This document shows positions 55,422-63,309 of a stretch of 64,000 nt of DNA, piece after piece. Under the pieces are notes generated by a model, which saw only the letters and a program-made list of their open reading frames with translations, did no database searches and was not told where the DNA came from. Both the position numbers and the translations under genes were made by a program. The stretch lies in NCBI GenBank assembly GCA_963847345.1, contig CAWJZU010000021.1, positions 1 through 64,000 on the forward strand, in the 5' to 3' direction. The stretch comes from DATARH01 sp963847345 (GTDB lineage: Bacteria; Pseudomonadota; Alphaproteobacteria; ATCC43930; CGMCC-115725). Numbering within the stretch: position 1 is the stretch's first letter; each line of letters begins with the position of its first letter.

Positions 55422-55455
55422 ATGACTTGGGAATCAATCATCCGGACCGCCGCCG

Positions 55456-56610
55456 TCACATCGTCACCTTGCGCGGATCGAACGCGTCGCGCACGGCCTC
55501 GCCGATAAAGATCAAGAGGCTTAGCATCAGCGCCAGCACAAAGAACGCCGTGAGCCCGAGCCACGGCGCCTGCAGATTTGTCTTGCCCTGGGCCAGCAAT
55601 TCACCCAGGGAGGCCGAGCCCGGCGGCAGCCCGAAGCCGAGAAAATCGAGCGAGGTCAGCGTCGTGATTGAGCCGTTCAGGATGAACGGCAGAAACGTGA
55701 TCGTCGCCACCGTCGCGTTTGGCAACACATGCCGCCAGATGATCACCGGGTTTGAAACCCCGAGGGCGCGAGCCGCGCGGACGTAATCGAAATTGCGCGC
55801 CCGCAGGAACTCGGCCCGCACGACGCCAACCAACGCCGTCCACGAGAACAGCAGCATCAGCCCCAACAGCCACCAGAAATTCGGCTCGACAAAAGTCGCC
55901 AGGATGATCAGCAGATAGAGAACCGGCAGCCCTTCCCAGATCTCGATAAAGCGCTGAAAGCCGAGATCGACGAGGCCGCCGAAATAGCCCTGTACCGCCC
56001 CCGCGGCGACCCCGACGATCGACGAGAACAGCGTCAGCGCCAGCCCGAACAGCACCGAGATGCGGAAACCGTAGATTAGCCGCGCCAGCACGTCGCGGCC
56101 CTGATCGTCGGTGCCGAGCCAGTCGGTCGGCGAGGGCGCCGCCGGGTAAGGGCCGGGCGCGTCGGTGATCGCGCGGTAATCGAACGGGATCAGCGGCCAC
56201 AGCATCCAGCCCTTTTTGTCGATCAGCTCCTTGACGGCAGGGTCGCGATAATCTGCGGCCGTCGGCAGAAAGCCGCCGAACATCGTCTCCGGATAGTCGC
56301 GCACCACCGGGAAATACCAGTTCCCGTCGTATTCGACGAACAGCGGCCGGTCGTTGGCGATGAATTCGGCGAACAGGGTCACACCGAACAGCACGAGAAA
56401 GATCCACAGCGACCAGAACCCGCGTCGGTTCGCCTTGAAGTTCTCGATGCGGCGCCGCGTGATCGGCGTGATCCGGCGCCCGAGAAAAACGTCGCCGGCA
56501 GGCGGCAGCTCAATGCCGGGAATACGCGCCGGCGTGATGATTTCGACCGCGGTGGTTCGGCGCTCAGCCTCCTCTGTAGTCACTTCATTTTTCTGCGAAG
56601 CCCCGTTCAT
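55456..56610 (-). CDS. yejE: Peptide-type ABC transporter permease
   Basis: A 384-residue inner-membrane permease. After a polar N-terminus, ITRRRIENFKANRRGFWSLW leads into the first helix; the large periplasmic loop (WYFPVVRDYPETMFGGFLPT) marks the YejE type, and GTDDQGRDVLARLIYGFRIS plus the EAA-loop RAARALGVSNPVIIWRHVLP are the conserved inner-membrane contacts with the ATPase. The ATG has AAGGGG upstream; a GTG five codons earlier is possible. No yejA or yejB gene precedes it: asd lies upstream, so the transporter is incomplete here. Confidence 0.92.
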   Translation of the reverse strand: MNGASQKNEVTTEEAERRTTAVEIITPARIPGIELPPAGDVFLGRRITPITRRRIENFKANRRGFWSLWIFLVLFGVTLFAEFIANDRPLFVEYDGNWYFPVVRDYPETMFGGFLPTAADYRDPAVKELIDKKGWMLWPLIPFDYRAITDAPGPYPAAPSPTDWLGTDDQGRDVLARLIYGFRISVLFGLALTLFSSIVGVAAGAVQGYFGGLVDLGFQRFIEIWEGLPVLYLLIILATFVEPNFWWLLGLMLLFSWTALVGVVRAEFLRARNFDYVRAARALGVSNPVIIWRHVLPNATVATITFLPFILNGSITTLTSLDFLGFGLPPGSASLGELLAQGKTNLQAPWLGLTAFFVLALMLSLLIFIGEAVRDAFDPRKVTM

Positions 56611-56719
56611 CGGGACCCCTTGCACCGCATGTTCAAAATCGTCGTACCGAAGGCTAGACGCGATCTCTTAGCCACCTGGATGGACGCATACAGGTTTTCC
56701 GGCATTCCCCACGGAGCAG

Positions 56720-56742
56720 TCCGTGGGCTGAAGGCCCACGGA
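56720..56742. repeat. Palindrome TCCGTGGGC-N5-GCCCACGGA
   Basis: A perfect 9-bp stem with loop TGAAG, 40 bases beyond the asd stop codon, without a T-run. The 17-base core GGGCTGAAGGCCCACGG recurs inside the PfkB gene at 63599-63619. Confidence 0.75.
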
Positions 56743-56782
56743 ATGATGACATCAGCAAAGGAGACACCGGGACGCCACAGCT

Positions 56783-57865
56783 TCATGTATTCGCGTTCGC
56801 CGCCCTCCGGCGCAGCGGCTCAACGTTGTGCCGTCCGGAGCCGCGCCGTCCGCCGAGATGCTCGGCGGTAAGAATCTCGGCAATCTGTATCGCATTGAGC
56901 GCCGCCCCCTTGCGGAGATTGTCGGAGACCACCCACAGATTGAGCCCATGCGCCACGGTCGGATCGCGGCGGATGCGGCTAACATAAACCGCGTCCTCGC
57001 CGGCCGCCTCGGCCGGCGTGACGTAACCCTCGTCGGCGCGATGATCGAGAACGACAACGCCCGGCGCATCGCGCAGCGCGGCGCGCGCCCGGTCCTCGGA
57101 AATCGGGCGCTCGAACTCGACATTGACCGCCTCGGCGTGCCCGATAAAAACCGGCACGCGCACGCAGGTCGCGGTCACCGCGATGTCGGGGTCGAGAATC
57201 TTGCGGGTCTCGACCGCCATCTTCCACTCTTCCTTGGTCGAGCCGTCATCCATGAAGACGTCGATATGCGGGATCACGTTAAACGCGATCTGCTTTGTCA
57301 GCTGTTCCGGCTTGATCGGGTCGTTGACGTAAACCGCGCGGGTCTGACCGAACAGCTCATCCATCGCGGCCCGTCCGGCGCCCGACACCGACTGATAGGT
57401 CGCGACGACGACCCGCTTGATCCGCGCAATGTCGTGCAACGGCTTCAGCGCGACAACCATCTGGATCGTCGAGCAATTCGGATTGGCGATGATGCCGCGC
57501 TTCTCGTACCCGGCGATCGCCTGCGGATTAACCTCCGGGACGACCAGCGGCACGTCCGGGTCCATGCGCCAATACGACGTGTTGTCGATCACCACCGCCC
57601 CGGCCTTGGCGGCGCGCGGCGCGAACTGGGCCGACACCTTGCCGCCCGGCGACGACAGCACGATGTCGATGCCCTTGAAGTCGAAATTGTCGAGCGCCTG
57701 CACCTGGAGGATGTCATCCTCTCCGTACGACACCTCCTTGCCGACCGAAGCCGAGGAGGCCAGCGCGATGACCTCGTCAGCCGGAAAATTGCGCTCGGCG
57801 AGAGTGGACAGCATCTCGCGCCCGACATTGCCGGTCGCGCCGACCACCGCTACCTTGAAACCCAT
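56783..57865 (-). CDS. asd: Aspartate-semialdehyde dehydrogenase
   Basis: NADP-dependent reduction of aspartyl phosphate to the semialdehyde, the branch point to lysine, threonine and methionine. It has 360 residues, 20 more than usual owing to a C-terminal Arg-rich tail. Motifs: VAVVGATGNVGREMLSTLAE, the catalytic Cys in IIANPNCSTIQMVVAL, YQSVSGAGRAAMDEL and the His in CVRVPVFIGHAEAVNVEFE. The start has GGAGAG nine bases upstream; a GTG three codons earlier is less likely. Confidence 0.95.
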   Translation of the reverse strand: MGFKVAVVGATGNVGREMLSTLAERNFPADEVIALASSASVGKEVSYGEDDILQVQALDNFDFKGIDIVLSSPGGKVSAQFAPRAAKAGAVVIDNTSYWRMDPDVPLVVPEVNPQAIAGYEKRGIIANPNCSTIQMVVALKPLHDIARIKRVVVATYQSVSGAGRAAMDELFGQTRAVYVNDPIKPEQLTKQIAFNVIPHIDVFMDDGSTKEEWKMAVETRKILDPDIAVTATCVRVPVFIGHAEAVNVEFERPISEDRARAALRDAPGVVVLDHRADEGYVTPAEAAGEDAVYVSRIRRDPTVAHGLNLWVVSDNLRKGAALNAIQIAEILTAEHLGGRRGSGRHNVEPLRRRAANANT

Positions 57866-57990
57866 GGCTTGCACTCTCCGGGGCTGGAGCTGTTCGTGAG
57901 GTTGTCTGCTGACTTACGATGCCGGGAGCGGCATTACAAGCGACCCGCGGACAGTCGCACGCAACGTCCGCCAATGAACGCGCTTTGACC

Positions 57991-58309
57991 ATGACCCACC
58001 GCCGAATTCTGGCCGCATTACCTGGCCGCGCATGCCGACCCGCGCTGCCGCGCGGTGCATTACGCCAGCACGCTCGCAGCGCTGGGTTTCCTCGGGTGGG
58101 CCGTGGCGAAGGCCGATTGGCGCTGGGCGGCCGCCGCCCCGGTCGCGGGCTACGCGCCGGCCTGGCTCGCTCATGCCGTGTTCGAGCGCAACCGGCCGGC
58201 GACTTTTTCGCACCCGATACGGTCGCTGGCCGGCGATTTCCGCATGCTCGGGCTATTTCTGAGCGGGCGGCTCGGCGGCGAGCTCCACCGTTACCGGATC
58301 GGGAGATAA
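57991..58309 (+). CDS. DUF962 (Mpo1-like) small membrane protein (one +1 frameshift)
   Basis: About 105 residues after removing one base near 58003. It reads EFWPHYLAAHADPRCRAVHY, then STLAALGFLGWAVA and a second hydrophobic part, and FSHPIRSLAGDFRML near the end. The FWPxYLxxHxxPxxRxxHY opening and the GHxxFExNxPAtFxHPxwSl-like AHAVFERNRPATFSHPI are diagnostic of DUF962. The yeast relative Mpo1 is a dioxygenase of 2-hydroxy fatty acids; a similar lipid role is possible. It lies three bases before the CMD gene. Confidence 0.8.
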
Positions 58310-58312
58310 AGC

Positions 58313-58714
58313 ATGCCTACCGTGCCGCTGATCGAGGAGAGCGCAGCCGGTCCCGAGGCGCGCGCCGTGTTCGACGACATCAAGGCGAGCCGAAATACCG
58401 ACTGGATCAACAATTTCTGGAGGGCGCTGGCGAATCACCCGCCGACGCTCCGGCGCACCTGGGAAAGCCTGAAGGAGGTGATGGCCCCGGGTGCGCTCGA
58501 TCCGCTGACAAAGGAGCTGATTTATCTGGCGGTCAGCGTCAGCAACGGCTGCCAGTATTGCACGGCGTCGCACGGGGCGGCGGCGAAGCGGCTCGGGATG
58601 ACCCCGGAGATGCTCGGCGAGCTGCTTGCCGTCGTCGCGATGGCTAACGAAACCAACCGCCTCGCCGACGGCTACAGGGTTCCGGTAGACGAGCGCTTCG
58701 AAAACCTGTTCTGA
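58313..58714 (+). CDS. Carboxymuconolactone-decarboxylase-family protein (AhpD-like)
   Basis: A 133-residue all-helical protein. The CxxC-x3-H active site is in VSNGCQYCTASHGAAAKRLG, as in AhpD-type thiol peroxidase partners; LIYLAVSVS precedes it. Family members range from lactone decarboxylases to peroxidase reductants, and the Cys pair argues for a redox role. GGGAGA stands six bases before the ATG. It is tightly coupled to the DUF962 gene. Confidence 0.88.
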   Translation: MPTVPLIEESAAGPEARAVFDDIKASRNTDWINNFWRALANHPPTLRRTWESLKEVMAPGALDPLTKELIYLAVSVSNGCQYCTASHGAAAKRLGMTPEMLGELLAVVAMANETNRLADGYRVPVDERFENLF

Positions 58715-58838
58715 TCGACCGCATGGAGGCGGCGCTTCCCGCCGGCACCCGGCCGAAACAGATCACGGCATCGTGCTGCCGGATCCGCCAGCCCGGAAGT
58801 TGGCCTCGAAAGGGACTTGGACAAGTTCGGAGGACCAA

Positions 58839-59813
58839 ATGTCTGCTCAATTTGATCGCGAAACTCAAAATCTCGGCAACATCACGATGCTTGAACATCT
58901 CAATGTCGAAATCCCGGATCAGGGGCCGGCGAGCAACTTTTACCTGGCCGGGTGCGGCTTCACACGCGATCCGTATCTGAATCCCGGTACCAACAACATG
59001 TGGATCAATATCGGCCAGAGCCAGTTCCATCTGCCGACCGGCGACGCGCTGGTGTTCCGCGGCCACATCGGGATCGTGACGCCGAGCCGGGAACAGCTGC
59101 TCGACCGGTTTGCCAGCGTCACAAAGAATCTCGCTGACAGTAAATTTTCGTTCACGGAGCATAACGACTACGTCGAGGCGACCTGCCCGTGGGGCAACCA
59201 GTTTCGTTTTTACGAGCCGGATGAGGAGCGCTTCGGCAAGATCAACCTTGGCATTCCGTACGTCGAATTCATGGTTCCGGAGGGCACTGCCAAACGCATC
59301 GCCCGCTTCTACCGAAAGGTCCTGGGCGCGCTCACCGATGTCGAAAAGAACAGCGACGACAAAACCGCGCACGTCAAGGTCGGTCTGAAGCAAGAGCTGA
59401 TCTTTCGCGAGACCGACAGGAAGCTGCCCGAATTCGACGGGCACCACCTGCAGGTCTATGTCGAGGATTTTGGCACGCCGCACCAAAAGCTGAAAAAGCA
59501 TGACCTCATCACCGAGGAGAGCAATCGCTATCAGTATCGGTTCGAGGACATTATCGACCTCGACACCGGCGAGGTGCTGTTCCAGATCGAGCACGAGGTG
59601 CGCAGCATGACGCACCCGCTCCATGCGCGACCGCTGGTCAACCGCAACCCGGCGCAAACCAACCGCAATTACATGCGAGGCGGCGACGAGTGGGTCTGGA
59701 GCCTTCCCGACACGGTGGGACCGAGCGGACGGGCCGCGGATCCGCTGAAGGCCCCTAAGGCCCCGACAATTGCCAAGCGCCGCGCGCTGCGCGCCCAGCA
59801 GCAGGCGATATAG
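58839..59813 (+). CDS. Two-module VOC-family protein
   Basis: A 324-residue protein with two VOC modules. Module 1 starts MLEHLNVEIPDQGPASNFYL; module 2 starts INLGIPYVEFMVPEGTAKRI and includes HHLQVYVEDFGTPHQKLKK and LDTGEVLFQIEHEVRSMTHP. Metal ligand candidates are His in LEHLNV, His in GHIGIV, His in HHLQVY and Glu in QIEHEV. The layout resembles extradiol-type dioxygenase relatives, but the canonical HHE triad is not clearly complete. GGAGGACCAA stands directly before the ATG. It begins the SDR / alcohol dehydrogenase / Usp run. Confidence 0.82.
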   Translation: MSAQFDRETQNLGNITMLEHLNVEIPDQGPASNFYLAGCGFTRDPYLNPGTNNMWINIGQSQFHLPTGDALVFRGHIGIVTPSREQLLDRFASVTKNLADSKFSFTEHNDYVEATCPWGNQFRFYEPDEERFGKINLGIPYVEFMVPEGTAKRIARFYRKVLGALTDVEKNSDDKTAHVKVGLKQELIFRETDRKLPEFDGHHLQVYVEDFGTPHQKLKKHDLITEESNRYQYRFEDIIDLDTGEVLFQIEHEVRSMTHPLHARPLVNRNPAQTNRNYMRGGDEWVWSLPDTVGPSGRAADPLKAPKAPTIAKRRALRAQQQAI

Positions 59814-59821
59814 CCGATCTA

Positions 59822-59846
59822 CCCTCTCCCGCACCGCGGGAGAGGG
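59822..59846. repeat. Perfect hairpin CCCTCTCCCGC-ACC-GCGGGAGAGGG
   Basis: An 11-bp perfect stem with a 3-base loop in the short gap between the VOC and SDR genes. It is followed by GTCG rather than a T-run, so it is more likely a repeat or processing element than a terminator. Its CCCTCTCCC core is shared with 23990-24120. Confidence 0.75.
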
Positions 59847-59871
59847 GTCGTTTACGAAGCCGGAGGGGAAA

Positions 59872-60618
59872 ATGCCTGGCTTGCTTGTCGGGTCGATCGC
59901 TCTGGTGACCGGGGCCGGATCGGGCATCGGTGAAGCGATCGCGGTCGCGATGGCGCGCGAGGGCGCGCGGATCGTTTCGGTTGACATCAATATCGGCGCC
60001 GCGGTGCGCGTCGCGCGCACGGTCGGCGGGAACGCCGTCGGTCTTGCCTGCGATGTTACCGACCGGGTCGCCTGCGACGAGCTGGCGGCCAAGGTGCGGA
60101 CTGAAATCGGCCCGATATCGGTGCTCGTCAACAACGCCGGCATCATCCGCCGCGGTAAGGTGACCGACACCAATACGCGCCGCGATTGGGACGAGACGCT
60201 CGCCGTCAATCTCGACGGGCTCTACAATATGGTGACGGGCTTTCTCGACCAGCTGCGCGAGACCAAGGGGACCGTTATCAATATTGGCTCAATTCAATCG
60301 TTCGTCGCATTGCCGAATTCCGCGGCCTATACGACGTCAAAGGGCGGTGTGCGGCTGTTGACCAAGGCGCTGGCGATCGAGCTCGGCCCGATGGGCATCC
60401 GCGTCAACGCGATCGGCCCGGGGTTCACCGCGACGCCGTTCAACGCCGACGCGCGGCAGAACCCCGACTACATGGCGAACTTTACCGGACGCATCCCGCT
60501 TGGCCGGATTGGTGCCCCCGAGGACATGGCGCTCCCGGCCGTTTTCCTCGCCTCGGAGATGGCGCGCTACATCACCGGTGTAACCATCCCGGTGGACGGC
60601 GGCTATCTGGCGCGTTAA
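59872..60618 (+). CDS. Short-chain dehydrogenase/reductase (FabG-like)
   Basis: A classical 248-residue SDR. Cofactor motif LVTGAGSGIGEAIAVAMA; VLVNNAGIIRRG; catalytic Ser-Tyr-Lys in NIGSIQSFVALPNSAAYTTS followed by KGGV; the C-terminal VTIPVDGGYLAR end is normal. An Asp at the end of strand 2 (VSVDINIG) points to NAD rather than NADP. GGAGGGGAAA stands before the ATG. With the downstream alcohol dehydrogenase it may process the product of the VOC protein. Confidence 0.92.
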   Translation: MPGLLVGSIALVTGAGSGIGEAIAVAMAREGARIVSVDINIGAAVRVARTVGGNAVGLACDVTDRVACDELAAKVRTEIGPISVLVNNAGIIRRGKVTDTNTRRDWDETLAVNLDGLYNMVTGFLDQLRETKGTVINIGSIQSFVALPNSAAYTTSKGGVRLLTKALAIELGPMGIRVNAIGPGFTATPFNADARQNPDYMANFTGRIPLGRIGAPEDMALPAVFLASEMARYITGVTIPVDGGYLAR

Positions 60619-60651
60619 GCCGGGAGACCCGGCCGCAGATCGGAGGGTTTC

Positions 60652-61821
60652 ATGCTGACCGGCACCTATCGCTTCCCGCTGATGGAGAGCGTCGTCTACG
60701 GCCGCCCGTTCGCCGAGGCGTTGCGCGAGCAGGTCGAGCAGAGCGGCGCCAATTCCGTGTTCCTGCTGGCGAGCGGCACCCTGAACCGCGACACCGACCT
60801 GGTCGGGCAGGTGCGCCAGGCGCTCGGCAACCGGCTGGCCGGCGTGTTTGCCCGGATCGGGGCGCACACGCCGCGCGTCGATGTCGTCGAGGCGGCGAAC
60901 GCGGCGCGCACCGCCGGCGCTGACCTGCTCGTCACCTTGGGCGGCGGCTCGGTGACCGACGCGGCGAAGATGGTCGCATTCTGCCTCGGCAACGATATCG
61001 CCGACCCGGCGCAACTGGACGAGCACCGCAACCGGGTCGGGGCCGATGGCACGATCGTGCGCCCGCAATCGAAGCCGCCTGCGGTGCGCACGATCGCGAT
61101 CCCGACGACGCTGTCGGCCGGCGAATACACCGCATCGGCCGGCTGCACCGATACGGTGCGGAACGTCAAGGAGAGCTACGGCCATCCGCTGATGATGCCG
61201 AAATCGGTTCTGCTCGACCCGCGCGCGACGGTGCACACACCGGAATGGCTGTTCCTGTCGACCGGCATCCGCGCCGTCGATCACGCGGTCGAGGACATCT
61301 GCTCGCCGCAATGCCAGCCGATCTCCGAAGGCGCCTCGTTTCACGCTCTGCGCCTGCTCGGCCGCGGGCTTTCAGGCGTCAAGGCCGACCCGCTCGACCT
61401 CGACGCCCGGCTCGAGGCGCAACTCGGCGCCTGGATGTCGATGATCGGGTCGCAGACCGGCGTGCCGAAGGGCGCCAGCCATGGCATCGGGCATGTTCTC
61501 GGCGGCACCGCGCATGTCCCGCACGGCTACACCTCGTGCGTGATGCTGCCGCACGTCCTGCGTTTCAACGCGCCGGTCAACCCCGATCGTCAGGCGCTGG
61601 TCAGCGAGGCGCTGGGCCTGCCCGGCGATCCGGCGGCCGATGTCGTCGCCGCCCTGATCGCCGGTCTCGGGCTGCCGACCCGGCTGCGCGATGTCGGCGT
61701 CAAACCCGAGCAGCTCGACCGCATTGCCGAGTTGTCGATGCACGACCGCTGGATCCACACAAATCCGCGCAAGATCGACGGCCCCCCGGTCGTCCGCGAG
61801 CTGCTCGACGCGGCCTGGTAG
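60652..61821 (+). CDS. Iron-containing alcohol dehydrogenase / maleylacetate-reductase-like
   Basis: A 389-residue group III dehydrogenase. The nucleotide site is LLVTLGGGSVTDAAKMVAFC; IPTTLSAGEYTASAGCTDT follows; metal-binding residues are in GIRAVDHAVEDICSPQCQP and, later, KGASHGIGHVLGGTAHVPHG with its His ligands. The shape is close to maleylacetate reductase, an enzyme of aromatic degradation, though other alcohol dehydrogenases share it. GGAGGG stands eight bases upstream. Located 33 bases after the SDR gene on the same strand. Confidence 0.9.
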   Translation: MLTGTYRFPLMESVVYGRPFAEALREQVEQSGANSVFLLASGTLNRDTDLVGQVRQALGNRLAGVFARIGAHTPRVDVVEAANAARTAGADLLVTLGGGSVTDAAKMVAFCLGNDIADPAQLDEHRNRVGADGTIVRPQSKPPAVRTIAIPTTLSAGEYTASAGCTDTVRNVKESYGHPLMMPKSVLLDPRATVHTPEWLFLSTGIRAVDHAVEDICSPQCQPISEGASFHALRLLGRGLSGVKADPLDLDARLEAQLGAWMSMIGSQTGVPKGASHGIGHVLGGTAHVPHGYTSCVMLPHVLRFNAPVNPDRQALVSEALGLPGDPAADVVAALIAGLGLPTRLRDVGVKPEQLDRIAELSMHDRWIHTNPRKIDGPPVVRELLDAAW

Positions 61822-61935
61822 CCGAGGCACCGCGCGGCTCTTGCCCCCCGTCGAGCGGCTTGACCTGCATCAAGGCGGGGTTGCGCCGGATGTCCAATAT
61901 CGCCGGTGCCGGGCGACAGGCCCGAGGAGAGGGCA

Positions 61936-62790
61936 ATGGGCTATAAGGACATCCTGGTAACGGTCGACACCTCGCCGGCGGGCACGGCACGGCTTGAGCT
62001 TGCGGCGGCGCTGGCCGAGCGCTTCCAGGCGCATCTGATCGGATTGCATACCGCTCTGACGCCGCCGGGGCCGGTTGCCGGGGGCTATTTCGATCATTTC
62101 GATCGCTCGCTGCTCGACCCGCTGTATCGCGAGTTTTCCGCGAGAATGGCCGAGCGGGAAGAGGCGGCGCGATCCTCGTTCGAGGCGGTTACCAGCAAGC
62201 GAGGGCTCGCGGCCGAGTGGCGGGTTGTTGCCGGGTATCCGTCAGAGGGCGCCGCGCTGCACGGCCGTTATGTCGATCTGATCGTCCTTGGCCAGACCGA
62301 CCCGGACAATGCCGAGGCTGTCCTGTTTCATCCGCGTCCGGAGGAAGTGGCGCTTGCCGTCGGCCGCCCGGTGCTGGTGGTCCCGTATGCCGGCCGGTTC
62401 GAGGTATCCGCCCGCCGCGTGCTGGTCGCCTGGAATGCGAGCCGTGCGGCGACCCGCGCGGTCCACGACGCGATGCCGCTGCTCGCCGGGGCTGAAACAG
62501 TGACGGTGCTGTGCGTCGATCCGGACGAAGACCGCAGGGCTCATGGCGACGTGCCCGGGGCGGATGTCGCCGTTCATCTCGCGCGCCACGGTGTCAAGGC
62601 GCGCGTCGAGAGCACGGCGTCGGGCGGGATCGGCGCCGGCAACGCGCTGCTGTCGCGGGTTAGCGATATCGGGGCCGATCTCTTGGTCATGGGCGCTTAC
62701 GGCCATACGCGGGTACGCGAATTGCTGCTCGGCGGAGCGACGCGCACGATCTTCGAATCGATGACGGTTCCGGTCTTGTTGTCGCATTGA
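61936..62790 (+). CDS. Universal stress protein with two Usp domains
   Basis: A 284-residue tandem UspA protein. Domain 1 begins YKDILVTVDTSPAGTARLEL; domain 2 begins SARRVLVAWNASRAATRAV and ends with the ATP-binding GAYGHTRVRELLLGGATR (G-x2-G-x9-GxT), followed by MTVPVLLSH. Domain 1 has lost that ATP loop (LGQTDPDNAEAVLF), as is usual for tandem Usp proteins. GAGGAGAGGG stands before the ATG. Roles in stress tolerance are typical. Confidence 0.9.
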   Translation: MGYKDILVTVDTSPAGTARLELAAALAERFQAHLIGLHTALTPPGPVAGGYFDHFDRSLLDPLYREFSARMAEREEAARSSFEAVTSKRGLAAEWRVVAGYPSEGAALHGRYVDLIVLGQTDPDNAEAVLFHPRPEEVALAVGRPVLVVPYAGRFEVSARRVLVAWNASRAATRAVHDAMPLLAGAETVTVLCVDPDEDRRAHGDVPGADVAVHLARHGVKARVESTASGGIGAGNALLSRVSDIGADLLVMGAYGHTRVRELLLGGATRTIFESMTVPVLLSH

Positions 62791-62833
62791 GGCCGCGACG
62801 AGAGCCCGCGACCGCCGCGCCGCCGGGGCGCAC

Positions 62834-63265
62834 TCAGACGAGCTTTTTCGTCATCAGATAACGGGTCGCACCGGGCGGCGGCACATCGAGCTTGGCGGCG
62901 ATGTCCCACCCCTGCTTTCGGTAGAACCCGGGCGCCTGAAACTGCAGTGTGAACAGCCCGGCCAGAGTGCAGCCGCGCCGCCGTCCCTCGGCCTCGGCCA
63001 TCGCCAAAAGGCGCGATCCCAGGCGGTTGCCGCGCAGATGCTCGGGCAGAAAGAACCGGTCGATAAACATGACCCCGAGCGAGGTGCGTCCGTAGAGCCC
63101 GCCGATCAGCGCGCCGGTGTCGGGATCGGAGACCAGGATCGCGAGCGGCCGGAAATCGCGGAAGCCGGCCCGCGATTCGTTGTACCCGGCAAGGCTCTCG
63201 GCAATGAACGCCGTCGCCTCCGCGTCGGGCGCATCGGTGACGATAATCTTGGGGTCGCTGTTCAT
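62834..63265 (-). CDS. GNAT-family N-acetyltransferase
   Basis: A 143-residue acetyl-CoA-dependent transferase. The acetyl-CoA site is RFFLPEHLRGNRLGSRLLAM (the V/L-x-x-x-x-RGxGxGxxLL pattern with Asn for one Gly), followed by GCTLAGLFTLQFQAPGFYRK and a GWDIAAKLD end. GFRDFRPLAILVSDPDTGAL forms the central strands. The start has GAGG eight bases upstream. Acceptor unknown. It converges on the Usp gene. Confidence 0.85.
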   Translation of the reverse strand: MNSDPKIIVTDAPDAEATAFIAESLAGYNESRAGFRDFRPLAILVSDPDTGALIGGLYGRTSLGVMFIDRFFLPEHLRGNRLGSRLLAMAEAEGRRRGCTLAGLFTLQFQAPGFYRKQGWDIAAKLDVPPPGATRYLMTKKLV

Positions 63266-63309
63266 GTGCTGCCTCGGTCCGCGGCGCATCATAGTGTCGC
63301 CCGAATTCG

